NCBI GenBank assembly: GCA_900708905.1
Contig: CAADRB010000027.1
Coordinates: forward strand, 812,827 to 876,826
Source: Hymenolepis diminuta
Lineage: Eukaryota > Platyhelminthes > Cestoda > Cyclophyllidea > Hymenolepididae
Reading direction: 5' to 3'
Length of the DNA stretch: 64,000 bases
The position numbers and the translations under genes are program-made. Shown here one piece after another: positions 22,560 through 35,400 of the stretch; position 1 is the stretch's first letter; each line of letters begins with the position of its first letter. The notes beneath the pieces were generated by a model, which saw nothing but the letters and a program-made list of their open reading frames with translations, was not told where the DNA came from and did no database searches.

Positions 22560-25500
22560 TTTCTCGGGCCTTATCCGATTAATTTACAAAAAGTTTGGAA
22601 ATCTCCAACAGGAGTTTAAAAAGATTTGATGATGGAGTTGATTCAGTTCCGGTAAAACATGGCTTCAGTTGATTTCTATGCCTGATCCAAATGACATCAT
22701 TTACTTGAATTTCATAGATGACTTTTCCAGGCTTCAGACATCCAGGAGTAACCGATTCGGAAATCACAAGTAAATACCAGATCACTGACAGTGTACACAC
22801 CTCTTTTGACTTTCGCAAGTTCATTTGTCTTACCCTTTGGTATCATAGCATGGTTGATGGTTTGAACTGTACCTCACATTAGTAGTTCTGCAGGCGGTTT
22901 ACCACCCAATATCGGATGGTTAGCAAGAACTTTTGAACAACTTTCTCCATCGCTCTCTTCCCTTTTATTTTCAGCAGGACCCTTTAGAATCTGTCCACAA
23001 ATCACTCTTTCTGGCCATTTGATTTTGGATGATATTGGGAAGGGGGAAGAATAGAATCAATAATTCTTCGTCTGCAGTATTTTTCATGGTGCGACGAACG
23101 CGACTGTGTTCCATCATCTGACACCAAATTTTCTGGAAAACCAAGCGTCGTGAAGATGCGGTTAAGGATGCTGATAGTCGTTGTAGTATTTTTTGACAAC
23201 ATCAATATTACTTAGACTTTGAGTCCTCCAATACGAATTAGGCAGAGCCATTGATCAGACTAGAAAAATCAATATGCATCTACCCCATGGTGTCTTCGTT
23301 GGGGACCAAGGCATTGGTTTTTCATGTGGATGGGTTCTAGCATTAATTTTTACATTTGAGACAGCCTTTGACAAGTGGTTCTATGCATTTGTCCATTCCA
23401 AGCCAGAACGTGTGTCCTCTGGGTAATGTATTCCGAGATGATTGGAGTGAAATTGTCGGAGAACTATTTACTTCAGTACAGCCAGTGTGGCAACCCTCTC
23501 ATTATACGTCAAACAGGAGTCGATAATGGATAATGCCTTACTTCGGTGAAATAATCCAACAAGGCCTCTTCTAATGGTAGTGATGACAATTTCTTTTTCA
23601 CAGATTTCATGGTGAATGAGTCTTCCGTCGAAGTGGGCTTCATTTTCACAATCGTAACAGGAATATTCCAGATAGAGTCGGCCAGAATATATGCTGGTGA
23701 TTATATTTTTTCCAACGGTATTTATTAATTTGCAATTAACCATGATAATTTGTCAGTTTGTCAAAACTCAGCAGTCTTCCGATGTTTGATTTCGAAATTA
23801 TATCCTGCCAATATTATTGTCAGCGCTGTCTTAGATACAATAATTGATAACAAAGGCTTGTTGTCTGTCGAAAGGATAAATTTATGGAATTTCTTCACGG
23901 CCTAGACAAAGGCAAGTGCTTATTTTTCAATTTGCCCATAGTTCTTTTTTTCGACGTCAGGTGCATGAGTCACAACCTCCTTTGAGCGATCTGGAGAAAA
24001 AGCACGTGAGATCTCTGTTCCTACACCGTAACTTGAAGCATCAGCTGCGAAGACTATCGCAATTTTGGTTTTTAATGAGCCAAAAATATGTCTGATTGCA
24101 GTATGGATTCCATCTTCTTAAACGCTCCTTGACAGTCAGCAGGTCAGTGCTAAGCAGTGTCTTTCTGGAGGAGATGGTTCAATAGACCACGAACTTCACG
24201 CAAGGAAAGTAGAAAACTACCATAATAACCAATTAATACCAGGAAGAAAAGAAGAGTTTGGACATCGGTTGGAGATGGCATGTTCGCAATAATTCAAATT
24301 CGTTCAGTTTCAGGATGTTATCCTCCGGGCCAAAAATGAAGGCAAGATACTTTATGGACTTCAAGAAGAAATCATACTTTCCTGGTCTCAAATGGAAACC
24401 GCAATCGGTAACGTGTTCAAGCAGGCATTTTATTCGCTCACTGAATTCTTCTTTCGTTCGCCAACTAGTACGATATCTTCCAGATATGCATCCGCGCCCT
24501 TTAGTCCGCTAATCGTATTTTTCGTCGTGGTGAAAGATAGCTGGAGTTATTTTCACTCCAAACGGAAGTCTATTAAATTAATATAGACCCCGGTGTGCTT
24601 TGATAGCCAGACATTCACGGCATTCTTGTTAGACCTCCACTTGCAGATAGGCCTCTGATAAAGCCAATTTCTCAAAAAATGCGCAGTAAAACATACATCT
24701 TCAGCAACAGGAAGAGGCTATTGGTTTTCTTTAAAACCAGCACTCCAACCAATGGAAAAATCGGCACATAAACGAGCGCTTCCTTTTTTTCTACAGCCAC
24801 AACTGCCAAGACCCATTTAGAATAGTATATCGATTATAGGATATCTAAAATTTCAGAGTATGACAGCTCCTCTTCTAAGCATTATATAGCAGAAAAGAAA
24901 ACTGGTTTCGCATTTTTTTCAAGTATAGGTTTGCTTCCAATTTCGTGCATCGACCTAGGCTGTCTCTAAAACTGACGAAAACGTTTATTTATGTCCTGAT
25001 CACCACTGAGCGTTTTAATACGGAATTCGCTCCTGAGTTTTCATTCCTTTTACTGCTCTTATTCGAGCTGGTTTTTAATTCTGTCACCTGAGAGACGGAT
25101 GATCTTTCGATAAGGAAGTGGATGATTTGCTTCAACAGCTTTAATTTGTCCAGCCAGCCAGAATACCTAAATCAGATCTATTTGTTATGATGTATTTTGC
25201 AGTAATTTATTGATCAACATAATAAACTCGACAGTCAAATTCACCTTCCAACTTCAAAGCGGCACCAGATGCATTTCGGCAATTTGACTTGCCTGTTTCA
25301 GCACAGGGTTGCCTAGGTTTATCCGTGTCAGAGGCAGTATTCAATTGCAACTTTACTTTCTTATCCTTAATCGTCAAAGTTACATACTTTTGCCTGTTAG
25401 AACTTCTGTCTTTATAGATTCAACTAACAACGCTGAGATATTTGAAAGATCTAGTACGCTTTCCAGCGATATTCTTTTTCTTTAAATGACTTTTCTCATG

Positions 25501-26230
25501 ACTCCGATATTTCATTTCTTCATGTTCTTTGTTCAACAGGCTTTACAAATGTAATCTATGTAAGGAAAATCTCTGCAATAATGCATTTTGCCTCATAGTC
25601 AGCATGGTAATTTGGGTTTCTTGTTTGGAATATTTTCTCGCCTGTTTTATTCCGCTGGATCATGGCTATCATTGAGGACGGTGTCCATTCTTCGACATTA
25701 GTCACCTAAACCCCATAAGATTATGTCATTAAAATTTTCCTACACGGATATCCGCATAACAAGAATCCCGCACACCGCAAAGGAACAAAAGGCATTTAAA
25801 GTGATCATCTGAAATAGATTTGAAATCCAACTATTCAAAATGCTCATTCATCCGAGTGACGTAACCAATTCAATCATCGTCAGGTCTTTCAGCCAATGTT
25901 AGACATTTGAAGAATTTCAGAAACTTTGATCATTTTTCGCTGGTCAATTCGCAGAAGATGGATACTGCTTCCTCAAATTTAAGATCCTCCAGCTCATGGG
26001 ACGAATGCAACTTTTTAGCTTCTTGTGTTTCAGAAGGAGTTTGACTCTTTCTCCTTAAGGATGTCAGCCAGGTCTTTTCTGAACATATCCTTGAAAGTTT
26101 CAAACCAGTTATTAAAAGTAAGATTCGCCTCTGGATCACAATGAGATTCACTGATCTGTAGAAAAAGCTGTCAGGACACAGTTTAAGTAGTGGATTTTTG
26201 ATTGTCCAGGACTCTTGTTTCAAGAAACTT
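22560..26230 (-). mobile_element. Decayed Ty3/Gypsy retrotransposon, internal gag-pol region
   Basis: Minus-strand reading in broken frames gives the Ty3/Gypsy order. The list runs from gag: a gag-like end (about 26220-25930, FEEAVSIFCELTSEK); a Cys knuckle remnant; protease (about 25380-25180, with LNTASDTD in place of the usual D-(S/T)-G triad, followed by NASGAALKLEGEF); reverse transcriptase (about 24800-24390, AYLEDIVLVGE where YLDDI is usual); RNase H (about 24060-23890, FAADASSYGVGTEIS then KNYGQIEK); integrase with its HHCC finger (about 23480-23340, NHLGI and GCLKCK); the integrase core (HIDF, ILNRIFTTLGFPENLVSDDG, YHPKSNGQKE); and a C-terminal domain (about 22760-22650, LKPGKVIYEIQV and WIRHRNQLKP). 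The NASG protease context resembles the Mag/K02A2.6-like group. Numerous stops and frameshifts make it inactive. I could not identify flanking LTRs. Confidence 0.85.
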
Positions 26231-26299
26231 TCCTGTCGTTTTAAGTATTATTTATCGATATTCGAATTGTTTCATGGTTTGTTCAAGCCTATCTATATT

Positions 26300-28620
26300 C
26301 GAGGGCATTTTCTGCATCAGTGTTCAGAATAATGAGTTCTCTTCCAAAATCGCATCATCAAATAATGTAATTCCAGCTTATAATCCCAAAATATTCACAA
26401 AAGTGGCAACAGAGAGGGGAAGAGGAAGCAAATTTCAACAATACTAGTACTTAATTAACCATAATTTTATTCACTGAATTGGATTTAAAATTTCAGGAAT
26501 ATAAATATTTTTATTATAAATATATATAAATATATAAATAAATATAAATATAATATAGTCGTGGAAAAAATATTTAAGAATTTGCATACTTTCATTTCCT
26601 CCTTCACGGAGGGAAGTTGCTTAGTAAGATTTCACCTTGCGTGCCAAGGAGCCAATTATTGCGACAGGAATTGCATTTATTGGTGTGTTAGTGGGTTTCC
26701 ATGTTCGAATTTTTCAACCCATGATGGAAAAGGGCACTTAAAATATTGAATAACGATGCAATCTTTGCAAATACTAAAGAGTATCTGGGGTAAATTCAAG
26801 TAATATTCAGTTAGACGTGATACTACTATTATTGACGAGGCATGTGACAGTTCATAACTAACTATATCAAAGAATTTCGTGATATACTTAAAAATTGTAA
26901 TAACAATTGTTAATAAGTCAATATTCAAATGTTTCTATTTACTTAATAAATAAATATGTTTAATTCCAGCTTTAAATCATTCTAGAAACAAAAAATACCT
27001 GCCTTTAATTTGCTAACAATCTGAGTTATCCCTGCCATTAATACATCCTCTTTCTTTGTAGTAAATAAACAAAAATTAGCTTATTGTGTTCATTTGACGA
27101 AAAATGAATTTTATCTAAAGAGTAAGAATAAGATGATAAATTTGGACGCTTTTTTCTGGAACTGAAGTTATAATTTTTGTCCCTTTTTGTTGTGGCTTGA
27201 TGTTTTTAACAACCTGTGAAATCTTTGCTCTCAGTACATTTAATTAGAGATTGAAAATGCCAATGAACTTGAAAAGAGGAGGGTTGTATTCATTTGTATT
27301 TTAATCGTTTCCCTTAAAAAACAGTTCTGACCCCCTTGAGAGTAGGAGAAAGCGTGAATACAGATTGTGCAATGTGCGTAGAAGGTCTAGGACTGGCGTC
27401 AAGTCCGTTTTCGTTGGTAAAGACCTGTTAGTTGAATATAAATTCAAACTCTCCGACTGCACATATACGAAAGAGGCGTTTTTTTCGAAAGGTTAGATTT
27501 CCGACAGACTGTCTTCCGAAAGAGCAAATGGATAGGTGCATTTCTTCCATTTATTTGTATAATGCAGGTTACTTGCATCGGTGGAGAGAGAAGACATTTT
27601 GAAAATAGATTTTCTAGGACGAAATTTGCTTAAAAAAATTTAATATCCATCATGACCTCCTTTCACTTTGACTTTCACCCCTACGTACTTTGGAAAGTAA
27701 TCTAATGTGTGCCTATATCTTTAAAAAAATTAAATTCAATATTATCCGAAAATATTAGCGTGGTAAAGTACATCTACCATTGAGTTGGATGCATATAGTA
27801 CGTGTCGTTGCAGTCAAACGTCGAATCACGCCCTCAACTTGTAGGTCAAAAGGAAGGTTCTATTTGTGCGCGAGTTTCCGGGGGTAATTAAAACTGGTAC
27901 TAAAATGATTACGGTATTCACCTCCATTTTAGTAACCTTGAGCGGCAATTGTGAAATAATAGTAATAACTCACCTTGAAGTGGTATTCTGATCCTATAAT
28001 AATATATTACCCGATTCCGCATTTCTGCTTCTGTTTAATTAATTATTTTCCAGAGCAATGCAGAAAATTTTGACGATTTTTCAGTCCGGGAAAGAAACTA
28101 AAATCAGGTAGGTAAAGTTCACTGAGGGAGCGTTAAAAGAGTCACCCAATTTGATTTTTGATTCGCTTTGCAGAATATTCACTTACGGGACAGTTTAACG
28201 CTTTATATTCCACTTTTGAAATGTTATAGATCGCTCTCTTGTCTACAATCTCCGGCGCTTATTAATTAATTTCATGTTTTAAAAACTGAAATATCAACAC
28301 GATCTTACTTTATCTTAGACAGCATATAATTTAAACGCTAAAAAAATTTTAATTTCAAAAGAATAAAGAGAAATGAAGATAAATTAATATAAACAAGGTT
28401 CATGAGAACAATCTGCAAAGGGTTCAGAATATTCAAAATCAAAAATCTTTTTTATATATCCATTTTCCATGGCAGAGCCCCAAAATCTTACTATTTTTAT
28501 CATTGGTAAGCATCCAATCACATTACATTTTAGGAGGGAATTTTGGAGTAGGCAGTAGAAGTAAGAGTCGGGGATTCAGAAAAATCTTATTTCATCTGAG
28601 CTCCAGAATAATAAGGTCAA
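26300..28620. other. No gene seen; A/T-rich low-complexity stretch
   Basis: Non-coding. 26505-26560 is an almost pure A/T (ATAAATAT-type) low-complexity tract just upstream (in element orientation) of the Gypsy gag region. The remainder shows nothing I can name. Confidence 0.4.
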
Positions 28621-29074
28621 TTGTTACTTCATCCTTATCCTTCTTTTCATTATCTTGCTTTTTGTAAGGATAATCCCGTTGATTTGGCAGTCGTTCACTC
28701 TTCGCTTAATTCTTATAGAGCCGGTCAACTGGACAGAGAAACACATCAGCAAGAGGATCATCTCTTGATTTGTGATGATTGATCTACCAGTCCCTTCTAT
28801 TCGCGTTTTCACTGAGAATCTACACAGTAGTTTCTCTTTTAGGTACACTTTTTCAGTTGTAGTTGATGTTCAATAATCCGAGGTAAAGAATTCTTTAAAG
28901 GATTCAGCATCTAAACTTCACCTTCTTTCTCAATGAATACCTGTTTGGTATCTGCTTGAATTTGCCTTAGCCAGTTGTCTGTGTGTGCTGATTTAGGAGT
29001 AAATGGGATTTCAGTAGCAATTCTGCTAATAGCTCATCTTCTCTGAGATGAAAGCTTACTCATAGATTTAATCT

Positions 29075-29500
29075 TCATTCTTGTAGTTGTTCGGCAAAGT
29101 TTCTCAGAGGGACTTTGTAGGCTGGATCTTTAATAGTGATTTGTTTTCTACTCCACAATCCTAACATCAGTCTCTCAACAGTGTTCTGAACCACTTTTAA
29201 ATCAATGGACACAGAAAAGTACAGAAGATTTGGGTCGATCAATGTTTCCAATATCCTCGCTTGAGCCTCAATCGATAGCACTTTCGATCTCAGAATGGGT
29301 TTTAGTTTCAAAAGTTATTTCTTGGTCTTGATAATATTTAGTTTTGCAGCATCATTGTCTATATGTTTTTCATTCACTGGTGAACCAAAGTAGGAAAAGG
29401 GGGTCACCCGATTGAACTTTTTGTTATTTATCGGAAGATATGATCGGCCCAGATCTACAACTGCATGCATCCAGACTGTTTTGTCATATATCATTTCCAT
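29075..29500 (-). pseudogene. LINE (non-LTR) reverse transcriptase fragment, C-terminal part
   Basis: Two minus-strand frames join across a break near 29313. The first has RVTPFSYFGSPVNEKHID, like the (F/Y)-YLGS motif after the RT active site. The second has LRSKVLSIEAQARILETLI then PNLLYFS and VERLMLGLWSRKQITIKDPA. These correspond to the SK-LS---K-RIL-TLI-P-LLYGSE thumb region and the ER-MLG---RDRI-N-- segment of RTE/R1-type LINE reverse transcriptases. A stop and a frameshift break it, and the YADD active site is not visible. Sequence down to about 28620 and up to about 29650 may belong to the same element. Confidence 0.55.
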
Positions 29501-29909
29501 TGCATATTTGTCAAGGTTGGTCTAACTTTTTGAAGGAATTGCCCGGCTTGTTCAATCGACAGTTCATAGTTCATCTGGATATTCAAGATGTTCCAACTGG
29601 CATTCAAATCCAGAAGCTCACTAGTTTGAATGTCAAGTCCTGACAGGTTATAAAGTGTTAAGTTGCATTAAAAAGTAATGAAAGGACGTCAAAATCCAAT
29701 ATTGCATTTGGCATTGCATTGGCACTTATTTGGCATAATTTCGAAAGTTGGGGAAAACGTCGCGTGAAAATCACTTTAATTATAAAAGTTGAACTTCAAT
29801 TGCCCATAATACTATCATTACCAATACCCTTGTCAAGGAACTATTACAATTTTCGCCATTAAAAAGCATCTCAAAGCGGCAAATATTAAAATAGTCCTGT
29901 TACATCTTA

Positions 29910-30110
29910 TTGCCTCAACGAATAGCCAGAAACTCGATAAAATGACAAAATCCAATATGGACGGTTTTATTTCAATGTTTTACGTCACCGACTGCGAGGT
30001 AACGCCATGTTTAAATTAAAAATTATTTTTCACTTTAAACTAAGATCTGTTTTTAATAAATAAATTAAAACAACATGTAATAAACATGCAAGATAGTTAA
30101 TTTTATTCTT
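29910..30110. repeat. Left copy of the diverged ~200-bp direct repeat
   Basis: Matches 31237-31425 in the same orientation, with the best identity over the first 60 bases. If the element is read on the minus strand this is the 3' LTR. Confidence 0.5.
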
Positions 30111-31236
30111 TTTGGAAAGTCGTTTATGCATAAGTTTGGAGGTTGGATCCACCTGGAGTTTTTTCTGATGTCGTCTGAAGCGTCGGGAAGGCGATTGGTT
30201 CGATGATTTTGCCGGATCTCCGTAGTTTTAAGATTCCGAGTAGGAGGTAGGTCACGTGTGTTGATCTTCATTGGATCCTGTTTCAGTTTAGATAATACAA
30301 TTGAGTATCAAGATCAAAGATACCTGCGATAGTATACTCAAGTTCGAACTCCAACATATGCATTAGACTACGTATTGCTAAGGCCAGTAGTGACGATACC
30401 CCTTCTTTGAATCGTTTTGGGTCTTCGCCTTAAAAAGACTGCCGAACGAATGCGATCTAATAAGGTTGGATGTGGTGACGTTCGGCATCTAATATGGAAA
30501 GGATTAAATCACTTACGCTGTCCTCCCCCCTCTTGTGACTTGAGAAGTGCTGCCAATAAGTCGCTCTTCCAGACTATTTGATTTATATGGAGAGTGAAAA
30601 TAGGAGGAATGAGACTTTAACCATTGTCCTCGAATTTGGCAGAAGAAAACCGATGAAATCAGCGGACACTATAAATTTGATATTTATTCAATGGCAAATA
30701 TCTTGCAGAGGCTGCTAATAGTGGTACCGGTTTTGGCGGATTTCAGAGGTGTGACTTTTGGCTAATTTGAATAAGAACAAGATACTATAGGAGATTCCTT
30801 GTAAAGGCCCAATGAGACTGAGATCAAGGAACCTTGATTTAGGAGGTCGTAAATCTTTGCTTAGCCACAAATGAATTTTGTGAAGACACATTTGCACTGC
30901 TCTCTTCTAGTTAGAAGCAGATTTATAGAGGCCGATTTCCTCAGGTGCTTTTCAGTTATCACCCACCTGTGCTGATCACTTTAGACGTCAACGGTGTGAA
31001 TACCTTCACATACATGGTTTAGCTGAAATGTGGTTGTACTGACCAAGACAATTGGGGGATACGATATGGAGACGTATATCCTCTTCACAGCTGTGAACAA
31101 GGAGTCAGAAGTAGAATCATTTATTATTTTGAAATTTCCAGTTATTAGATGTCCCAGAGATTTAGCGGTCATTGACATTATTGATAGTTGTGAGAGAAAT
31201 TAAAATAATCGGTATTTCCAAATTTTTTTTACTTTA

Positions 31237-31425
31237 TTGCCCCAATAAACCACCAAAAACTCGATAAAAAGTCTAAATTCAATATGGACGTCTTTATCGT
31301 ATAGTTCTATATCATCAAGTACGAGATGACATCATGATTACATAGTTAGGCAATAAATCCGGTATAAAAAACTAAGGTTATAAATAATGAAAAGTAATAT
31401 TAATTGTTAATTTTCTTCGTAAGAG
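31237..31425. repeat. Right copy of the diverged ~200-bp direct repeat
   Basis: Partner of 29910-30110. If the element is read on the minus strand this is the 5' LTR. It is followed by a purine tract of GAAAGAG/GCAAAGAG units (31430-31480). Confidence 0.5.
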
Positions 31426-31729
31426 AAAAAAAAGCAAAGAGAAAGAGTAGAGAAAGAGAAAGCAAAGAGTAGAAGTAAATAATAATTTCATCAGCACTTA
31501 AAGGATGATCCTCTATGTATTTCTAGAATTATTGTTCATTTGCTTTCTCTACGACAACGCTTCTGTTTTTCATCCGTGAAGCCGCAGTGATGTCTTTCAT
31601 ACCTCTATGATCCAAAACCCCTATCGGTCATGTATAAACGCGAATAACGATTCCCCCTCTTTATAACAGTCACGTTTCACTTAAAAGTACATATGTGTTC
31701 ATGTTCTCGCGCGTCCTTACTCAAGTGAC

Positions 31730-31840
31730 TCATACATATACACATACACATACACATACACGCATGTCGGTTTCCGGCTCCTAAGCTTCCCACTCATTTC
31801 CTCTGCCCTTCACCTCTCCCTCTCTCTCTCTCTCACTCGC
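31730..31840. repeat. ACACAT microsatellite followed by a CT tract
   Basis: Imperfect (ACACAT)n units at about 31733-31762, then a pyrimidine-rich stretch with (CT) repeats at about 31813-31837. The region 31.65-31.87 kb is richer in G+C than its surroundings. Confidence 0.7.
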
Positions 31841-31879
31841 TTCAATGCTCATTGCGTCTCGATCAATAAATTTTGGCCA

Positions 31880-34800
31880 AAAACAGTTTTTTTTCTTCTA
31901 GAACTGGTGTTAATTGTCAGCCGTTAGTTGTTATCTTAAACCCAGCACACAAAAACAGCTTGCTTCAATTATATTGGACTTGTTCTGCTCATGTTTACAT
32001 TTCATTTAAATATCTTCTATTAAATCTCAGGCTATTTCACATTAAAATCCGCGGTATGTCCATTTTAAGACATTATATGATTTAAACAAGGTATTTGTTG
32101 GAATTTCCTACATCAGAATTCAATATTACCAATTCCACGACGAATAATAAGTCATATCCGCCTTTGGCATTTAATGATATTATTATTAAAATTTGAATCT
32201 TTTCGAAATATATTACAAAATCAACAAAAATAGTTTATTCTAAAGCAGATGATGGTATAATTCAAAGTGCTTATACCGAAAACCGGATTATTTCATTTTA
32301 AAAGTCACGGTATTTTAGGTTAATCGCCATATTGAATGGCATATGATTTAAACAAGGAATTTATCCGATTTGCAAATTTGTCCTCTTGGTTTCTGGGATA
32401 ATTAATGTGCTCCATATCTGGAAAATATTTATAGTTTGATTCATTTTGATGTGTTGTCTAACCACTTGAGAGCCTTTACTTCTTCCGACGGTTAATTTGA
32501 CAAAATAGCACCCACATGATTCCAAACCGACAAAGCTCTCGGGATAATCTTATCCAGATAAAAATTATTTACTAGTTCAACTCTTCTCTTCTTACGCTGC
32601 TATTCACGAAAATTTTCACAGTCCCCATGATATCAGGAGGAACACACGTTTTGTAATCCTGATATTTAGAAACGTAATGTAAAGAGGGTATTCCGAATTA
32701 ATGAGAATTAAAGGCAGGTGGAAAGTAAAGAACATTAAATGGGAGAATTATTTTGGGAAAATATTATTCTCTTCTTTGCAAATTGTACCCTCAACTTATT
32801 CTCTTTAAGAAAGTTTCTCAAAAACAAATCCGGAGGAAATTTCTAACTCACTGGTTCCAGTTGAGATTATTTTAATTACAATCTTTCAATTTTATTGTCA
32901 TGCAAAGATTTGCAGGTTGCTAATCTGTCAGACTGGAATTCCCTTAAATATACTTATAAATGCATGTTTTATTTTAATACACATTTTGAAGTAATTATTA
33001 TCAAAACACTGCTATGGTAAAATTATTATAACTAAAATCAATTAATTATTCTTGGCTTTGAGAAGAGCTATAAGTGAATCCATTAAATCAATCCATCGAG
33101 AACCCCTAATTATCGGCATCTTGAAGTGACTCAATAAACCAGAGATCCACATTAGAACATGGCGCGGTGAAATGCGTCCAATTGGCGAAAATTAGACAGT
33201 GATGAATTTAGAATTCATTGAAGTAAGGCTCATTTGATACTCCAGCTCTATTTTTGTGCCTTCCATATTATCACTTATTGTCTTCTAAATTTCAATGGAT
33301 TCTATTTATTGAAAATTTTAAAGATATTTTTGCCACGAATAACAGTAAATTGCAGTGACCACAACTTTCTTCTTCAATTGAAATGCCGATCTATTTTTTT
33401 AAATTACTTCATTATGCATATCACCGATGTTGTCATGATCATTTTTGCGTTCATTTTCCTGATAAGTACTTCTGACCTTACAATTCGGTGCATCACCTGA
33501 GACTCGATGCGTCACTCATGGACTGCCGTCAAGGCGACTGAACTTTACAAGGTTACATCGATGCCCAATCAGTAAATCCTAACTGCCGTTTCTGGATCCA
33601 ACACATTTATCTTCACTTCTCAAGTATAAAAACTCCCCCCGTAGACCAATAATCACTTGGCACTGGCAACCACCTCACACACACCAGTGCATCCTGCACT
33701 CTCAAACCACCGAGCTTTCTCTCTTCTCTCTGTCTTGTTGCATGGTGAATATCGAAAGAATTTAAAAGTATGGTACCTCAGCCGGACTCTTAGCCACTTA
33801 GATAACTTACTTTCATATTACCCACTTGTAAATGATCATCAATTTTCATGTTTTTACATTTGAATATTAAAAATCAGCATATTTTTTACTTCTTTGTCCT
33901 TACTGTTTCTACTTAAAATATTCAGTAGCAATGTGGTTTTCAAATTTCAAATTCGCCACTAACACAGAAGAGGCTTTTGGTTATGCACTTATCTATCGAT
34001 TCACTAAGCTTCATATGCCTAAAGCATATGCATTAAAAGTATGCAAAAATCTATCCAACCGTTAGCGAAATTCACAAAAAATTTGCAACTGACAGTCTGG
34101 CTACTGACGCCAAGTAACCTGATTTAAATGTCACTTTCATCAGTTTTTAAGTTAGTTGCCTAATATTATTAAGTAATGTGGTAACTAGTTATATTTATTA
34201 ATATCTGCTAATCTTGAAATAAGATTAAATGAATATAGTGAACGTTAGTTACTGACTTCATAATATTCACAACACTTTCAAGAGTAAAGTAGAGGATAAA
34301 ATGGTGAAATTTGTTTCTATCATTCCATTCAAAGCACTTGATGCGTAAGCACCATTTAATTCTATTATCATATTATGACCTGAAAATCCCACTTTCGATT
34401 CATATTTAAATAAGTTAACTTTGGAATTTGTATACCCAGAAAACATGTTTTGTGTTTAGTCTTACCTTCCTGTATTATTTTCGCATGTTTCAAAGTAAAG
34501 CAGAGTTTAAATAAAAAATTAATTTTGTTTAAAAACTGGTTTATCAAAATATTAACTAAAACCGAAATTGGTTATTTTTTTTCTATTAACTAATTCATTA
34601 TAACACTTTGGAGCAAAAGTTTCTGCGTGTTTGATGTCAAGTTCAAGCTTTACTTTGATTTATATATCTTCAAATTCTCAAGAAAAAAGCAAATTAAGAT
34701 ATCCAATACGAAAATTAAAGTAAATAGCGAACCAACGGAAATATAGAATGAAAAGTGTAATTTCGTGCACTTTTATTAATCGATTTATAGTACCGCACCA

Positions 34801-34900
34801 ATTTGCGCGTTAAGCATACAAACATGGTAACCTTCTAGCATTTGTTCCGTTTATGTGAAACTTTTCCAAGTCGATTTATAAAATTATCTTTTTTTTTCTT
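31880..34900. other. No gene seen
   Basis: A/T-rich non-coding sequence. An 88-codon hydrophobic plus-strand frame at 33234-33500 is Phe/Ile/Leu-rich in the way of chance frames in A/T-rich DNA. It has no splice or start context, so I do not call it a gene. Confidence 0.45.
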
Positions 34901-34905
34901 GAATT

Positions 34906-34926
34906 CTTATATATATATATATATAT
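34906..34926. repeat. (TA)n microsatellite
   Basis: About ten TA units in a row. Confidence 0.9.
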
Positions 34927-35029
34927 CTTTCTAAAAGGTGATTTTTTCCCATTAATTCTGGTTCTTAGAAGTTGTTTGCTTAAGTAACTTAAAGCTGATG
35001 ATTTAGGTTAATTTAGATGATACCTTGAG

Positions 35030-35400
35030 CTCTCTCTGTGTGTAAGCGTGGCATTGACCTTCTCGCACTCATACATTCCAATAGGCTACTCTTTCTCACA
35101 ATAGGCAACGATCGATAATTAACCTACATACCTGTTACACACGCACTTTTTAGCATAGGGTTATGCGCACTCAGCATCACAGGGTTTTGGGTCCTACTTC
35201 TTGAGAAGCTTCTCTTGTTGTGCATGTGCGGGTGTATGCATTCATACAAGCAGCATCTACCTTTCTTTCGCAGAGAGTAGCCATTTGTTACACGAGCCGA
35301 ATCACTGCGTGGTGTGCGTGCACACACACCTTTAAGTGTGGCCGTGTGTGAGGTTAGATCTGACGTCATTGTGTGCCGTTCTCTATATATCGTACTATTT
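35030..35400. promoter_or_regulatory. G+C/CA-rich patch with a perfect CRE palindrome
   Basis: Against A/T-rich flanks this stretch is full of CACAC/GTGTG, GCGTG and CpG. It contains the palindrome TGACGTCA at 35361-35368, the consensus site for CREB/ATF bZIP factors in animals. TATATA follows at about 35384. It could be an enhancer or a promoter, but no transcript is visible. Site function is inference. Confidence 0.3.

Larger units (their letters stand above)
29910..31425 (-). mobile_element. Short element flanked by diverged direct repeats, integrase-like remnants
   Basis: Bases 29910-30110 and 31237-31425 are homologous in direct orientation. Shared blocks are AACTCGATAAAA, CAATATGGACG, a TTTAT-rich part, CATG near the middle and GTTAATTTT near the end. 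Between them the minus strand has fragments such as PPKSRFLDLSLIGPLQG (about 30845-30790), which resembles the start of a Ty3/Gypsy integrase core (P--RF-H--LD--GPLP). I infer a decayed, internally shortened LTR retrotransposon with about 200-bp LTRs. A tandem duplication would also explain the repeats. Confidence 0.4.

Noticed and set aside
33234..33500. 88-codon hydrophobic frame as a membrane protein
   Set aside because: Phe/Ile/Leu/Tyr-rich frames are expected by chance in A/T-rich DNA; no start, splice or poly(A) context.
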